From contig JAETOO010000010.1 in the NCBI GenBank assembly GCA_021771715.1, positions 1 to 64,000 on the forward strand: 64,000 nt of DNA, given 5' to 3'. A program made the position numbers and the translations under genes. This DNA comes from Oscillospiraceae bacterium. GTDB lineage: Bacteria; Bacillota; Clostridia; Lachnospirales; Lachnospiraceae. The notes below the pieces were generated by a model. That model saw nothing but the letters and a program-made list of their open reading frames with translations, was not told where the DNA came from and made no database searches. Positions 25,449-34,696 of the stretch are shown here, one piece after another. How positions within the stretch are numbered: position 1 is the stretch's first letter; the number at the start of each line of letters is the position of its first letter.

Positions 25449-27386
25449 TCAATACATCTTTGCTCCCGCCGGAATGTGGTCATCCAGCATAAGGAGGTGA
25501 AGCTTCTCTTCGCCTTCCTCCGTGTGAACGGCAGAAATCAGCATCCCGCAGGATTCAATGCCCATCATAGGTCTTGGAGGCAGGTTTGTAATTGCAAGAA
25601 GGGTCTTGCCGACCAGCTCTTCAGGCTCATAGTATGCGTGAATTCCGCTTAAAATAGTTCTCTCTGTTCCGGTTCCGTCATTTAAAAGGAACTTCAGAAG
25701 CTTTTTCGACTTCGGAACAGCCTCACATGCGAGAACCTTTACGGCTCTGAAATCGCTCTTGGAGAAGGTCTCAAAATCAACCATGTCTGCAAACAGAGGC
25801 TCAATCTCTACTTTGGAAAAATCAATTTTCTCTTCGATTACGGGCGCTGCAGCCTCAGCCTTCGCTTCCGCTTTCTTCTCACTCTTATTTCCATCGAGCG
25901 ACTTCATCGTCGGGAAGAGCAATACATCTCTTATTGCAGGCGAATTAGTGAGTAACATGCACATTCTGTCTATACCGAACCCGATTCCGCCTGTCGGGGG
26001 CATACCGATCTCGAGGGCGTTCAGGAAATCCTCGTCGGTGTGGTTCGCCTCCTCGTCACCTGCGGCAAACTGCTCCTCCTGGGCTGCAAAGCGGGCGCGC
26101 TGGTCGATCGGGTCGTTCAGCTCGGAGTACGCGTTTGCCATCTCCCAGCCGTTCATGAAGAACTCGAAGCGCTCCACGTAGTCCGGGTTGGACGGCTTGC
26201 GCTTGGTCAGCGGAGAGATCTCTACCGGGTGGTCCATCAGGAAGGTCGGCTGAATCAGGTGCTCCTCGACGTACTGCTCGAAGAACAGATTCAGGATGTC
26301 GCCCTTCTTGTGGCGCTCCTCGTACTCGACGTGGTGCTCCTTCGCGACCGCGCGGGCCTCCTCCAGCGTGTGAATCTCGTTGAAATCGACGCCTGCATAC
26401 TTTTTCACCGCGTCCACCATCGTGATGCGCTCGAACGGCTTCCCGAGATCCATCTCGACACCGTTGTAGACGATGGTCGTCGTGCCGAGCACCTCCTGCG
26501 CCACATGGCGGTACAGGTTCTCCGTCAGATCCATCATGCCGTTGTAGTCCGTGTACGCCTGGTACAGCTCCATCAGGGTAAACTCCGGGTTGTGGCGGGT
26601 GTCGAGCCCCTCGTTGCGGAACACGCGGCCGATCTCGTACACGCGCTCCATGCCGCCGACGATCAGTCGCTTCAGGTACAGCTCGAGCGAAATGCGCAGC
26701 TTCAGATCCTCATCCAGCGCATTGAAATGCGTCTCGAACGGGCGCGCCGCGGCGCCGCCTGCGTTTGCGACCAGCATCGGCGTCTCGACCTCCATGAAGC
26801 CCTGGCCGTCCAGGTACTTCCGGATCGAGCTGATGATCCTGGAGCGCTTGATAAAGGTGTCCTTTACCTCCGGATTCATGATCAGATCCACATAGCGCTG
26901 GCGGTATCGCATATCCGTGTTCGTCAGGCCGTGGTACTTCTCCGGGAGAATCTGCAGACTCTTGGAGAGCAGGACAAGCTTCGCGGCGTGAATCGAAATC
27001 TCGCCTGTCTTTGTCCGGAACACCTCGCCCTCGATGCCGACAAGATCGCCGATGTCCATCCGCTTGAACGCCTTGTACTCCTCCTCGCCGATACTGTCGC
27101 GCGCGACGTAGACCTGAATGCTGCCCTGCAGATCCTGCACATTGCAGAAGGAGGCCTTACCCATCACACGCTTCGACATCATACGCCCTGCTATGCGCAC
27201 AGTTTTTGACTCAAACTGTTCAAACTGTTCCTTGATCTCACCGCTGTGGTTTGTCACATCGTATTTTGTGATTTCAAACGGATTCTGACCATTCGCCTGA
27301 AGCTCCGCGAGCTTCTCACGGCGTACCTTTAAAAGCTGCTTCGTGTCTACTGCCTGTTCCTTCTTCTGTTCCGCCACTTTCTCCAC
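25449..27386 (-). CDS. lysS: Lysine--tRNA ligase with C-terminal tRNA-binding domain
   Basis: A 645-residue class II lysyl-tRNA synthetase. The OB-fold anticodon-binding domain (residues 55-165, [18 protein letters not shown]) precedes the catalytic core, with motif 2 ([14 protein letters not shown]) and motif 3 (GIGFGIDRM). The normal bacterial enzyme ends at about residue 500. Here a [15 protein letters not shown] linker leads to a further 110 residues ([12 protein letters not shown]...[15 protein letters not shown]) that form an EMAP-II/Arc1p-type tRNA-binding domain like the C-terminus of MetG. The start is GTG at 27386, with AAGGTGAGG close upstream. It follows greA, with which it probably shares the promoter at 28186-28214. 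Confidence 0.95.
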   Translation of the reverse strand: MEKVAEQKKEQAVDTKQLLKVRREKLAELQANGQNPFEITKYDVTNHSGEIKEQFEQFESKTVRIAGRMMSKRVMGKASFCNVQDLQGSIQVYVARDSIGEEEYKAFKRMDIGDLVGIEGEVFRTKTGEISIHAAKLVLLSKSLQILPEKYHGLTNTDMRYRQRYVDLIMNPEVKDTFIKRSRIISSIRKYLDGQGFMEVETPMLVANAGGAAARPFETHFNALDEDLKLRISLELYLKRLIVGGMERVYEIGRVFRNEGLDTRHNPEFTLMELYQAYTDYNGMMDLTENLYRHVAQEVLGTTTIVYNGVEMDLGKPFERITMVDAVKKYAGVDFNEIHTLEEARAVAKEHHVEYEERHKKGDILNLFFEQYVEEHLIQPTFLMDHPVEISPLTKRKPSNPDYVERFEFFMNGWEMANAYSELNDPIDQRARFAAQEEQFAAGDEEANHTDEDFLNALEIGMPPTGGIGFGIDRMCMLLTNSPAIRDVLLFPTMKSLDGNKSEKKAEAKAEAAAPVIEEKIDFSKVEIEPLFADMVDFETFSKSDFRAVKVLACEAVPKSKKLLKFLLNDGTGTERTILSGIHAYYEPEELVGKTLLAITNLPPRPMMGIESCGMLISAVHTEEGEEKLHLLMLDDHIPAGAKMY

Positions 27387-27518
27387 TCCTCACCTTACGA
27401 GTATTCTGATATCTGCTGCCTGAAAATAAACAAGCCATATGTGCCGGCTGTTTTGTTTACAATACATGCCTCAGTTCCATGCTTCCATCGGCACAGGCTC
27501 CCGCTCCGAGACAAGTTA

Positions 27519-28007
27519 TCACACGGTCCGCTCGATTCCGAGCACCTTGTACTCGATCACACCTGCCTGTGTCTCGACCTCAACCGTATCGCCGACGCTG
27601 CAGCCGATCAATGCCTTGCCGACCGGGGACTCGTTCGAGATCTTACCCTGCAGGCTGTTCGCCTCCGAGGAGCCGACGATCTTGAACTCCATCTCCTCCT
27701 CGAACTCCACGTCGAACACCTTCACGGTGCAGCCTACATTAATCTTATCTACGTCTACCTCGTCCTCGACGACGACCTCTGCGTTCTTCAGGATCTTCTC
27801 GATCTCCTCGATCCGCGCCTCGATGTCGCGCTGCTCATCCTTCGCTGCATCGTACTCCGCGTTCTCGGAAAGATCCCCCTGCTCTCTGGCCTCCTTGATC
27901 TTGCCGGCAACCTCTTTTCTGCGGTTTACCTTCAGATCATGCAGCTCATCCTCAAGCTTTTTCAATCCTGCATAAGTTAATAAGCTTTTTTTTGCTTCCA
28001 TTTTCAT
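27519..28007 (-). CDS. greA: Transcription elongation factor GreA
   Basis: A 162-residue factor that rescues backtracked RNA polymerase by stimulating transcript cleavage. The N-terminal coiled coil (residues 10-77) carries the acidic tip DLSENAEYDAAKDEQ with the D-E-N residues that reach the polymerase active site. The C-terminal FKBP-like domain is present (IGCSVGDTVEV). Length and motifs are normal for GreA. It is the first gene of a likely greA-lysS unit: a consensus promoter lies about 180 bases upstream, and lysS begins 132 bases downstream. Confidence 0.97.
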   Translation of the reverse strand: MKMEAKKSLLTYAGLKKLEDELHDLKVNRRKEVAGKIKEAREQGDLSENAEYDAAKDEQRDIEARIEEIEKILKNAEVVVEDEVDVDKINVGCTVKVFDVEFEEEMEFKIVGSSEANSLQGKISNESPVGKALIGCSVGDTVEVETQAGVIEYKVLGIERTV

Positions 28008-28185
28008 CTACACCCTTCCTTACATAACTCTTCCAGGCAGCCGGTCGCCCGGCCTGTGTTCTGCTCCGATCAAAGCCCACCGCACATCCACCGTCTCGCA
28101 GTGATAAAGCTCTCAGAGAAAAACCGCCTGCCCGAACACACTAAAACAAATTGCAATGCACATCGTGCACCGCAACTGTCGTATA

Positions 28186-28214
28186 ATAATAGCCGATTCC
28201 CATACATTTGTCAA
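28186..28214 (-). promoter_or_regulatory. greA promoter
   Basis: On the minus strand TTGACA (28209-28214), a 17-base spacer and TATTAT (28186-28191). It lies between the dusB stop and greA, giving greA a leader of about 170 bases. I saw no riboswitch-like structure in that leader. Confidence 0.8.
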
Positions 28215-28259
28215 GAAATCGTTTGCCGTTCTATGAAGTTTCTGCGCGAAAGCGCTCAC

Positions 28260-29237
28260 TCAGTCCTTCGCAGCTGTCCCCGTATGAATGCTCTCCGTCA
28301 GCAATTCCCGGAGCTGCTCGTAGGACTCTACGGTGTTGACACTGGCGCGCAGCTTTGCGGAGTTCGGGATGCCCGCGGTGTACCACGCGATATGCTTGCG
28401 CATCTCCCGGATTCCCGTGTACGCTCCTTTATACGCGATCTCCATCCTGGCATGGCGCAGCATCATCTCCAGCAGTTCCTCTCTCGTCGGGCGCTCCGGC
28501 ACCGTACCGGTCGCGAGGTACGTCTGAATCTCGCCAAACACCCACGGATTTCCCTGCGCGCCGCGGCCCACCATGACGCCGTCACAGCCCGTCTCCTCCA
28601 GCAGCTGTTTCGCTCTGGCCGCCGAGGTGACGTCGCCGTTGCCGATCACCGGGATTGAGACCGCCTCCTTGACCTGCCGAATGATGTCCCAGTCTGCCCT
28701 TCCGGTATAGTACTGCTCCCGCGTCCTTCCGTGCACCGCAATCGCCGCCGCCCCGGAGGCCTCCGCGATCCGCGCGATCTCGACGGCGTTCACGGTGTCC
28801 GCCGAAAATCCCTTCCTTATTTTTATGGTGACAGGCTTTCGAATCGCGCGAACCGTTTTGGACACAATCTCGCCGACCAGTTTGGGATTCTTCATCAGGG
28901 CGGAGCCCTCCCCGTTTCCCGCAACCTTCGGAACCGGGCAGCCCATATTGATATCCAGGATATCAAACGGAAGCTCCTCGATCGACGCAGCCGCCTCGCT
29001 GATGATATCCGGATCGGAGCCAAACAGCTGCAGCGAGACCGGCCGCTCCTCCTGCGCGGTTTCAAGCAGTGCGACCGTATTTTTATTGTGGAAGGAAATT
29101 GCCTTCGCGCTCACCATCTCCGTGCAGACCATGCCTGCGCCCTGCTCTCTGCAAAGCAAACGAAATGGCAGGTCGGTCACTCCTGCCATCGGTGCAAGTA
29201 CAATCTTATTTTCCAGCTCTACGTTTCCGATTTTCAT
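28260..29237 (-). CDS. dusB: tRNA dihydrouridine synthase DusB
   Basis: A 325-residue flavoenzyme that reduces uridine to dihydrouridine in the tRNA D-loop. The FMN-binding TIM barrel starts APMAGVTDLPFR. The catalytic cysteine lies in NMGCPVPKV near residue 101. The phosphate-binding GNGDV and VMVGRGAQGNPW segments are intact. The C-terminal helical recognition domain ends around residue 320. It is the third gene of a birA - DUF6145-like - dusB run with short gaps. The start at 29237 has TGAGGAA just upstream. Confidence 0.95.
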   Translation of the reverse strand: MKIGNVELENKIVLAPMAGVTDLPFRLLCREQGAGMVCTEMVSAKAISFHNKNTVALLETAQEERPVSLQLFGSDPDIISEAAASIEELPFDILDINMGCPVPKVAGNGEGSALMKNPKLVGEIVSKTVRAIRKPVTIKIRKGFSADTVNAVEIARIAEASGAAAIAVHGRTREQYYTGRADWDIIRQVKEAVSIPVIGNGDVTSAARAKQLLEETGCDGVMVGRGAQGNPWVFGEIQTYLATGTVPERPTREELLEMMLRHARMEIAYKGAYTGIREMRKHIAWYTAGIPNSAKLRASVNTVESYEQLRELLTESIHTGTAAKD

Positions 29238-29243
29238 GTTTCC

Positions 29244-29573
29244 TCACCCAAGCCCGTTCTTCAACAGCACTTTATAGTACAGCTCCAGCGAACGGAGCAG
29301 CTCTTCCTTCGTGCGCTGCAGCTCTTTTATCTTGAGCACCGCACCGATATCATCGTATGTGGTATCATGTTCGAGCGCCTCCGTGCGCAGCCGCAGACTG
29401 CCCTCCCGGTCAAACTCTACCAGCAGGATGCCGCCGACATCATTCACAAAGAGCACGCACATGATCTGCAGCTCCTCCCGGATCTGCTTCGGCAGATGAT
29501 CAAAACGCGGATTCAAGTAATATTTTTCCTCATAAGAATTGGCTCCGCAGAGCACCACATTTTCCGTCTCCAT
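29244..29573 (-). CDS. Small conserved protein (DUF6145-like)
   Basis: A protein of about 109 residues found in Lachnospiraceae between birA and dusB, here as well. The sequence has LPKQIREELQIMCVLFVNDVGGIL followed by a C-terminal helix KIKELQRTKEELLRSLELYYKVL that looks like a coiled coil. Function unknown. The ATG at 29573 is preferred because GAGGA lies eight bases upstream; a GTG at 29603 overlaps the birA stop and would add ten residues. It is translated between birA and dusB and lacks membrane segments or a signal peptide. Confidence 0.65.
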   Translation of the reverse strand: METENVVLCGANSYEEKYYLNPRFDHLPKQIREELQIMCVLFVNDVGGILLVEFDREGSLRLRTEALEHDTTYDDIGAVLKIKELQRTKEELLRSLELYYKVLLKNGLG

Positions 29574-29599
29574 GATCTCATTCCTCACATCTTTTTCTG

Positions 29600-30580
29600 T
29601 CACACATACCCGTAAATTCCGCGCACCGACACCTCGCCTGCATAGACCTGCTCCACGGTGCCGTCCTCCTTCTCGACCAGCAGCTCCCCGCGCGCATTGA
29701 TGCCGCGCGAGATCCCGGTATACTCGTGGCCCGGCTCGAGCACGCGCACCGCAGTGTCCCTGCCGGCGAGCAGCTCATTGTACTCCTCCTGAAGCAGCGA
29801 CACGTCCTGCGTCCTGAGGAATTTCTCATAGCAGCATTCAAACTGCTCCATACAGGCCGCAATCAGCCCGGCGCGGTCCGTCTGTCTTCCGGTCAGCAGA
29901 TACAGGGACGTCGCCTTCTCGCGCAGCTCCCCGGGAAACTCCGACAGGTTCGCATTGATCCCGGCTCCGATGACAAGATAGTTGATATAGTCGATCTCGC
30001 TGCTCATCTCCGTCAGAATGCCGCAGATCTTTTTGCCGTCCGCCACGACATCGTTCGGCCACTTGATTCTGGGCTCAATTCCGGAGAACTGCCGGCAGGC
30101 CTTCGCAACCGCGAGGCCCATCACAAGCGTCACGGACGACGCGTGCTCCGGCCGGATCTGCGGGCGCAGCAGCAGGCTCATCATCACGGAGGTGCGCGCC
30201 GGCACGACCCAGGAGCGGCCTCTCCGGCCCTTCCCCTGCACCTGCTGCTCGGCAACCACCAGCGTCCCGTCCTCGGCGCCCGCCTCGGCGAGCCGCTTCG
30301 CCTCGTTGTTCGTCGAGTCAATCGTCTCGTAGGACACCACCCTCCGGCCCGCCAGCTTCGTCGTCAGCCGGCTCTGGATCTCCTCGGCCGTCACACAGTC
30401 CGGGCGCTCCAGAATCCGGTAGCCCCTGCGCGGCACCGACTCGATCACGTAGCCCTCCTCCTTCAGCTGATTGATCACCTTCCAGATGGCTGTGCGTGAG
30501 ACGTGCAGGCTGTCACACAGCTCCTGCCCGGATACATAATCCTCCCCACGATACAGCGCCGCAAGGATTTCGCTCTTCAT
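29600..30580 (-). CDS. birA: Biotin--[acetyl-CoA-carboxylase] ligase / biotin repressor
   Basis: A 326-residue bifunctional BirA. The N-terminal winged helix-turn-helix (SGQELCDSLHVSRTAIWKVIN) lets it repress biotin genes. The central catalytic domain has the biotin/AMP loop GKGRRGRSW near residues 115-123 and KWPNDVV near 175, and the C-terminal SH3-like domain follows. It makes biotinyl-5'-AMP and transfers biotin to carboxylases. It heads the birA - DUF6145-like - dusB group. The stop overlaps a possible GTG start of the next gene. No biotin biosynthesis genes are in the window. Confidence 0.95.
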   Translation of the reverse strand: MKSEILAALYRGEDYVSGQELCDSLHVSRTAIWKVINQLKEEGYVIESVPRRGYRILERPDCVTAEEIQSRLTTKLAGRRVVSYETIDSTNNEAKRLAEAGAEDGTLVVAEQQVQGKGRRGRSWVVPARTSVMMSLLLRPQIRPEHASSVTLVMGLAVAKACRQFSGIEPRIKWPNDVVADGKKICGILTEMSSEIDYINYLVIGAGINANLSEFPGELREKATSLYLLTGRQTDRAGLIAACMEQFECCYEKFLRTQDVSLLQEEYNELLAGRDTAVRVLEPGHEYTGISRGINARGELLVEKEDGTVEQVYAGEVSVRGIYGYV

Positions 30581-30668
30581 TCCTGCATCTCCTTCTCTGC
30601 TCTTTTTCTATAGACACCAGTTTCTGCAAAGCATACCGGACACGCCGCCCAAGGACGATCTTTGCCGT

Positions 30669-30932
30669 TCAGATATTATAGTATATCAGGCTGCCCAGAT
30701 AAGCGGCCGCCAGCAACCCGCACCCGGCCGCCAGCACCGTCCGCTTCTGCACCAGCAAAAGCAGCGACAGCGCCACATGCAGCAGCACGGCCAGAATCTG
30801 GATAAAGCTCAGAATCCAGTGGTACTGCACGACATTCAGTAAATACAGCGCACACAATGCATCCGCAGCCAGCGCCGCGATGACGCAGAAGAGCTCCATG
30901 CCGCGAATGTCTTTTTCCTTAATTTTTTTCAT
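30669..30932 (-). CDS. Small membrane protein of unknown function
   Basis: An 87-residue protein with three predicted membrane helices (residues 12-32, 38-60 and 65-85), no recognisable motif, and a charged N-terminus ([11 protein letters not shown]). It overlaps the 3' end of argF by 14 bases, so it is translated from the argF message. Its function cannot be inferred; an arginine-pathway role would rest on position alone. Confidence 0.6.
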   Translation of the reverse strand: MKKIKEKDIRGMELFCVIAALAADALCALYLLNVVQYHWILSFIQILAVLLHVALSLLLLVQKRTVLAAGCGLLAAAYLGSLIYYNI

Positions 30933-31923
30933 GTTCCAAACCCAGTGTCGCAGCGATCACTGCCTTGATCGTGTGCATCCGGTTCTCCGCCTCGTCGAAC
31001 ACGACGGACTGCGCGGACTCGAACACCTCGTCCGTCACCTCCATCGCATCCAGACCGTACTTGTCGTGGATTTCCTTTCCGATCTTTGTGCCAAGGTCAT
31101 GGAACGCCGGGAGACAGTGCATGAAAATCGCGCTCTTCTTCGCGTACTCCATCACCTGCCTGTTCACCTGATACGGGAGCAGCACCCGGATCCGCTCTGC
31201 CCAGACATCGTCCGGCTCGCCCATCGACACCCAGACATCCGTGTAGATCACATCCGCGTCCTTCGCGCCCTCTGCCACATCCTCCGTCAGTGTGATCGTC
31301 GCGCCGCTCGCTTTCGCGTACTCTCTGCACTCTTCCACCAGCCTGGGATCCGGAAAATACTCCTTCGCCGTGCACGCTGCAAAATCCAGGCCGAGCTTTG
31401 CGCAGACAATCATCAGGGAATTGCCCATATTGTAGCGCGCGTCGCCAAAGTACGCCAGCTTCTTCCCCTTCAGCTCGCCCAGGTGCTCCCGGATCGTCAG
31501 CATGTCGGCGAGCATCTGCGTTGGATGGTACTCGTTGGTCAGGCCGTTCCACACCGGGACGCCTGCGTGCTTCGCGAGCTCCTCCACGATCTCCTGTCCG
31601 AAGCCGCGGTACTCGATGCCGTCGTACATCCTGCCAAGCACGCGCGCCGTGTCCGCGATGCTCTCCTTTTTCCCGATCTGCGAGCCGCTCGGGTCGAGGT
31701 ACGTGACCTGCATTCCCAGATCATGCGCCGCCACCTCAAACGAGCACCGCGTCCTCGTGCTTGTCTTCTCAAAGATCAGCGCGATGTTTTTCCCGGTGCG
31801 CACGGGCTCCATCACGCCGGCCTTCTTGTCCGCCTTATATTTCGCCGCCAGATCGAGCAGATACGTAATCTCCTCCGGCGTGTAATCCTTCAGTGTCAGA
31901 AAATTCCTGCCTTTCAAATCCAT
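30919..31923 (-). CDS. argF: Ornithine carbamoyltransferase
   Basis: A 334-residue enzyme that makes citrulline from ornithine and carbamoyl phosphate. The carbamoyl-phosphate motif STRTR (in [12 protein letters not shown] near residues 56-60), the HPTQ motif ([10 protein letters not shown] near 135), the ornithine-binding SMG (near 240) and the catalytic HCLP (near 275) are all present. The start at 31923 has GGAGG nine bases upstream; in-frame starts further up run into a tandem repeat and are unlikely. Anabolic (argF) and catabolic (arcB) forms cannot be separated from sequence, but no deiminase genes lie nearby. Confidence 0.93.
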   Translation of the reverse strand: MDLKGRNFLTLKDYTPEEITYLLDLAAKYKADKKAGVMEPVRTGKNIALIFEKTSTRTRCSFEVAAHDLGMQVTYLDPSGSQIGKKESIADTARVLGRMYDGIEYRGFGQEIVEELAKHAGVPVWNGLTNEYHPTQMLADMLTIREHLGELKGKKLAYFGDARYNMGNSLMIVCAKLGLDFAACTAKEYFPDPRLVEECREYAKASGATITLTEDVAEGAKDADVIYTDVWVSMGEPDDVWAERIRVLLPYQVNRQVMEYAKKSAIFMHCLPAFHDLGTKIGKEIHDKYGLDAMEVTDEVFESAQSVVFDEAENRMHTIKAVIAATLGLEHEKN

Positions 31924-32020
31924 CTTCTTATCCTCCGTGGCTTTTTGCACTATCGTCTCTTCCCCCCGGCAGCCAGGCCGCCGCTCTATCGCCACACACT
32001 CTCCCATACTCCATTTCTGT

Positions 32021-32159
32021 CGCGCCATCCCGGCGTCAGGCAAAGGAGCCTTTCCTCTTCCTGTTCACAGCTCCCCGGCCCGCGCCATCCCGGCGTCAGG
32101 CAAAAGAGCCTTTCCTCTTCCCGTTCACGGCTCCCCGGCCGCGCCATTCCTGCGTCACG
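32021..32159. repeat. 60-bp tandem repeat between the SPFH gene and argF
   Basis: A unit that starts CGCGCCATCCCGGCGTCAGG recurs at 32021 and 32081 (60-base period), with a partial, diverged third copy from about 32140. The copies differ at few positions. The repeat lies wholly in the 237-base gap between argF and the SPFH gene, where the argF promoter should be. Each copy contains an AAAGG-CT-CCTTT-like dyad. I recognise no known element. Confidence 0.85.
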
Positions 32160-32160
32160 C

Positions 32161-33114
32161 TCAGTCCTTCGCTACCTCTGCGACTGCCTTTACCGCCGCG
32201 GAGAGGTTCTGCAGCTCGGACGGAATGATGATCTTCGTCGCCTTGCCGTCCGCCACCTTTGCCATCGCCTCAAAGCTCTTGAGCGCGAGCACGGTCTGAT
32301 CTGCTCCCGCCTCCTTGATCAGGCGGATTCCCTCTGCGTTTGCGCTCTGCACCTTGCGGATCGCCTCAGCCTCACCTTCCGCCTCGCGGATCATCTTCTC
32401 CTTCTCCGCCTCCGCGTGAAGAATCGCCGCCTGCTTGTCTGCCTCGGCGTCGAGGATCGCTGACTGCTTCTTTCCCTCTGCGACGAGGATCAGGGACTTC
32501 TTCTCTCCCTCAGCCTTCAGGATCGCCTCTCTGCGCTCGCGCTCCGCCTTCATCTGCTTCTCCATCGCGTCCACAATCTGTGCCGGAGGAAGGATGTTCT
32601 TCAGCTCCACGCGGTTCACCTTGATCCCCCACGGGTCCGTCGCCACATCGAGGGAGGCCCGCATCTTCGTGTTGATCGTCTCGCGCGAGGTGAGCGTCTG
32701 GTCAAGCTCCATGTCGCCGATGATATTTCTCAGCGTCGTCGCCGTCAGATTCTCGATCGCCATGATCGGATTCTCCACGCCGTACGTGAACAGCTTCGGG
32801 TCCGTGATCTGGAAAAAGACAACCGTATCAATCTGCATCGTGACGTTATCCTTCGTGATCACGGGCTGCGGATCGAAATCGACCACCTGCTCCTTCAGGT
32901 TTACGCGCTTCGCCACGCGGTCGATGAACGGCATCTTAAAGTGAACGCCGACGTCCCAGGTCCCCTGGTATCCGCCGAGCCGCTCCACGATAAACGCCTG
33001 CGCCTGCGGGACGATCTTGATGCACGATGCGAGCACCAGCAACAGCAATACCACCAGGATCACCAAAAGAATTGTCCCGGCTGAAATGGAAAACCCTCCG
33101 CCATATCTGCTCAT
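32161..33114 (-). CDS. SPFH/band 7 membrane protein (QmcA/stomatin-like)
   Basis: A 317-residue protein. An N-terminal membrane anchor (residues 8-32, AGTILLVILVVLLLLVLASC) precedes the SPFH domain (VPQAQAFIVERLGGYQGTWDVG through LTSRETINTKMRASLD), and a long charged coiled coil follows (residues 190-275). Such proteins assemble into membrane scaffolds and often partner with NfeD proteins; an NfeD gene lies one base upstream here, an established pairing. The start is set by AGGAGG nine bases before the ATG. Its exact clients are unknown. Confidence 0.93.
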   Translation of the reverse strand: MSRYGGGFSISAGTILLVILVVLLLLVLASCIKIVPQAQAFIVERLGGYQGTWDVGVHFKMPFIDRVAKRVNLKEQVVDFDPQPVITKDNVTMQIDTVVFFQITDPKLFTYGVENPIMAIENLTATTLRNIIGDMELDQTLTSRETINTKMRASLDVATDPWGIKVNRVELKNILPPAQIVDAMEKQMKAERERREAILKAEGEKKSLILVAEGKKQSAILDAEADKQAAILHAEAEKEKMIREAEGEAEAIRKVQSANAEGIRLIKEAGADQTVLALKSFEAMAKVADGKATKIIIPSELQNLSAAVKAVAEVAKD

Positions 33115-33115
33115 A

Positions 33116-33559
33116 TTACGCTTCCTCCTTTACAATCAGCTTCACTCCGCTGATACTCTGAATCTTTACATGCGTGTGCTCCGGAATCCGAACATCATCC
33201 GCCTGTGCACGGGCGGTCCAGAACTGACCGCGCACCTGTACCTGTCCCTGGTTCGCCAGATTGTCGATCGCCTCGGTCACGACCGCCGTCTCCCCGACCA
33301 GACTGCCCGCATTCGTCTTCGCCCGGTCCTTATTCAGCCACCGCACCGCGGCCGGCCGCGTAAACAGCAGCAGCAGGACGGACACCACACAAAACGCCAC
33401 AATCTGAGCCAGCAAATCCGCCCCTGCAAGTGCGAGAAAAAACGCTGCCAGAGCGCCGCCCGCGAACCAGATCGTCGTCAGTCCGAGTGTCACCGCCTCC
33501 GCCGCGAGCAGGACCACCAGCATCACCAGCCAGGCCACTGCCTGCATATCAAACTCCAC
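33116..33559 (-). CDS. NfeD-family membrane protein
   Basis: A protein of about 147 residues with two or three hydrophobic helices in the first 75 residues and a C-terminal OB-fold (LVGETAVVTEAI...VQVRGQFWTARA), the hallmark of short NfeD proteins. It is coupled to the SPFH gene (one base between stop and start) and probably forms a membrane complex with it. The GTG at 33559 is favoured because AGGAGG lies nine bases upstream; an ATG four codons later has a weaker GTGGAG site. Confidence 0.87.
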   Translation of the reverse strand: MEFDMQAVAWLVMLVVLLAAEAVTLGLTTIWFAGGALAAFFLALAGADLLAQIVAFCVVSVLLLLFTRPAAVRWLNKDRAKTNAGSLVGETAVVTEAIDNLANQGQVQVRGQFWTARAQADDVRIPEHTHVKIQSISGVKLIVKEEA

Positions 33560-33836
33560 AATCTCACGCCTCCTCTCCAATCCTGGAATCGTCATAAAGG
33601 ACTACCATTTAGTTTACTCTCTGCGAGTTGTTTGTATTCTACTATGTTTTCCGGCAGAAAACAACCTCCGGAGAAAATTCTGTCTCTGATTTGCGGGGAA
33701 CTGGCCTCATGTATCCGAAGTTCCTGTGCAGATTTTCGATAGGCGATACCATACCCGGGCTGCGCTGAGCATTTTTGACCTGTGCAATCGGGAGAGCAGG
33801 CAAGTGATTTGGTGCAGGTATTTGCGATACGCTATA

Positions 33837-34307
33837 CTAGCACCAGCCCTTGCAGACGTTGACCCACCGGCTGCTGCCGGAATAGAGCTCCAGTTGCTCC
33901 ATCGTCACCTCGATCGCGCTGTTGCTGCTGCCTGCCGCGGGAAATACGGTCTCAAAGCGCCGGAGCGATTCGTCGAGGTACACCTCCACGCCCTCCTTTA
34001 CCGCAAACGGGCACACGCCGCCGACCGCATGTCCGACCAGCTCCGCCGCCTGATCCGGCGTCAGCATCTTCGCTTTCGTGTGAAAATACGCCTTGTAGCT
34101 GTGATTATCCACCTTCGCATCCCCCGCTGCCACGATCAGCACCGGGTGCTCGTCCACCAGAAAGGACAGCGTCTTCGCGATCCGGGCGGGCTCACATCCG
34201 ACCGCCTGCGCCGCAAGCTCCACTGTCGCGCTCGACACCGGAAACTCCAGGATCCGCTTATCCGCATCCCACTTCTTTAAGTATGCTCTGACTGCTTCGA
34301 TTGCCAT
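33837..34307 (-). CDS. YbaK/EbsC-type aminoacyl-tRNA deacylase
   Basis: A 156-residue protein with the YbaK/ProX editing fold. The catalytic lysine is in RIAKTLSFLVD near residue 44. The glycine-rich GHAVGGVCPFAV loop near 107-118 and the C-terminal SAIEVTMEQL also match. Such proteins hydrolyse wrongly charged Cys-tRNA(Pro) or similar. The start at 34307 has GAGGAG eight bases upstream. The gene follows the small cysteine-rich gene (34319-34489) by 11 bases, so the two are co-transcribed from the promoter near 34655. Confidence 0.88.
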   Translation of the reverse strand: MAIEAVRAYLKKWDADKRILEFPVSSATVELAAQAVGCEPARIAKTLSFLVDEHPVLIVAAGDAKVDNHSYKAYFHTKAKMLTPDQAAELVGHAVGGVCPFAVKEGVEVYLDESLRRFETVFPAAGSSNSAIEVTMEQLELYSGSSRWVNVCKGWC

Positions 34308-34318
34308 CTTTTGACTCC

Positions 34319-34489
34319 TCACCTTTCTTTTTCCTTTTCCGGGAGCGCTGCAGCACACGCTCTGCAGTCGCCGCAGCAGCCGCAGCTCCCACCGCAGGAT
34401 TTCCGCCGCTTCTGATGCCTCACGGCACGAACCGCGGCGCTCACCGCCGCAAGCAGCACAACCAGAACCACCACATCTACCAGATTCAT
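34319..34489 (-). CDS. Small cysteine-rich membrane protein, FeoB-associated type
   Basis: A 56-residue protein. The first 20 residues form one membrane helix (MNLVDVVVLVVLLAAVSAAV), followed by a basic stretch and a cluster of six cysteines (SCGGSCGCCGDCRAC), then a charged tail. This layout matches the FeoB-associated Cys-rich membrane proteins, which usually sit beside ferrous-iron transporters; no feo gene is in the window. The start at 34489 has GGAGG eight bases upstream and lies well away from the upstream hairpins. It is the first gene of a unit with the YbaK-type gene. The cysteines suggest metal binding; the role is not established. Confidence 0.75.
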   Translation of the reverse strand: MNLVDVVVLVVLLAAVSAAVRAVRHQKRRKSCGGSCGCCGDCRACAAALPEKEKER

Positions 34490-34584
34490 TGCAACGGCCT
34501 CCTCTCTCCTGCGCTCTCATGCTTCCCGCCGGGTTCACCCCGGAGTCCCTTTTGGGACTGACACGCTGCGAGCTCCGCCCAACA

Positions 34585-34655
34585 TTGAGCATGCTCAAAC
34601 CGGTGCCGGGAAACTTTCGTTCTTTAAAGATACACCGCATTTTAAGCGATGTCAA
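34585..34655 (-). promoter_or_regulatory. Promoter and perfect palindrome before the cysteine-rich gene
   Basis: On the minus strand TTGACA (34650-34655), a 17-base spacer and TATCTT (34627-34632). About 30 bases after the predicted start is the perfect 14-bp palindrome TTGAGCATGCTCAA (34585-34598). Further down the leader is an AGTCCC-TTTT-GGGACT hairpin (34544-34559). A palindrome and hairpin before a cysteine-rich metal-type gene suggest a regulator site or attenuator, perhaps metal-responsive. That reading is an inference. Confidence 0.6.
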
Positions 34656-34696
34656 TCTGTCTGTGCCTCATCCTGGTCAAGGCACTGCTCTTCGAT

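Noticed and set aside
31398-31706. Extra frames inside argF (for example 31398-31706 and 31502-31885)
   Set aside because: They are shadows of the argF coding sequence.
34585-34655. A named riboswitch before the cysteine-rich gene
   Set aside because: Only a simple palindrome and one short hairpin are visible; no known aptamer pattern was recognised.
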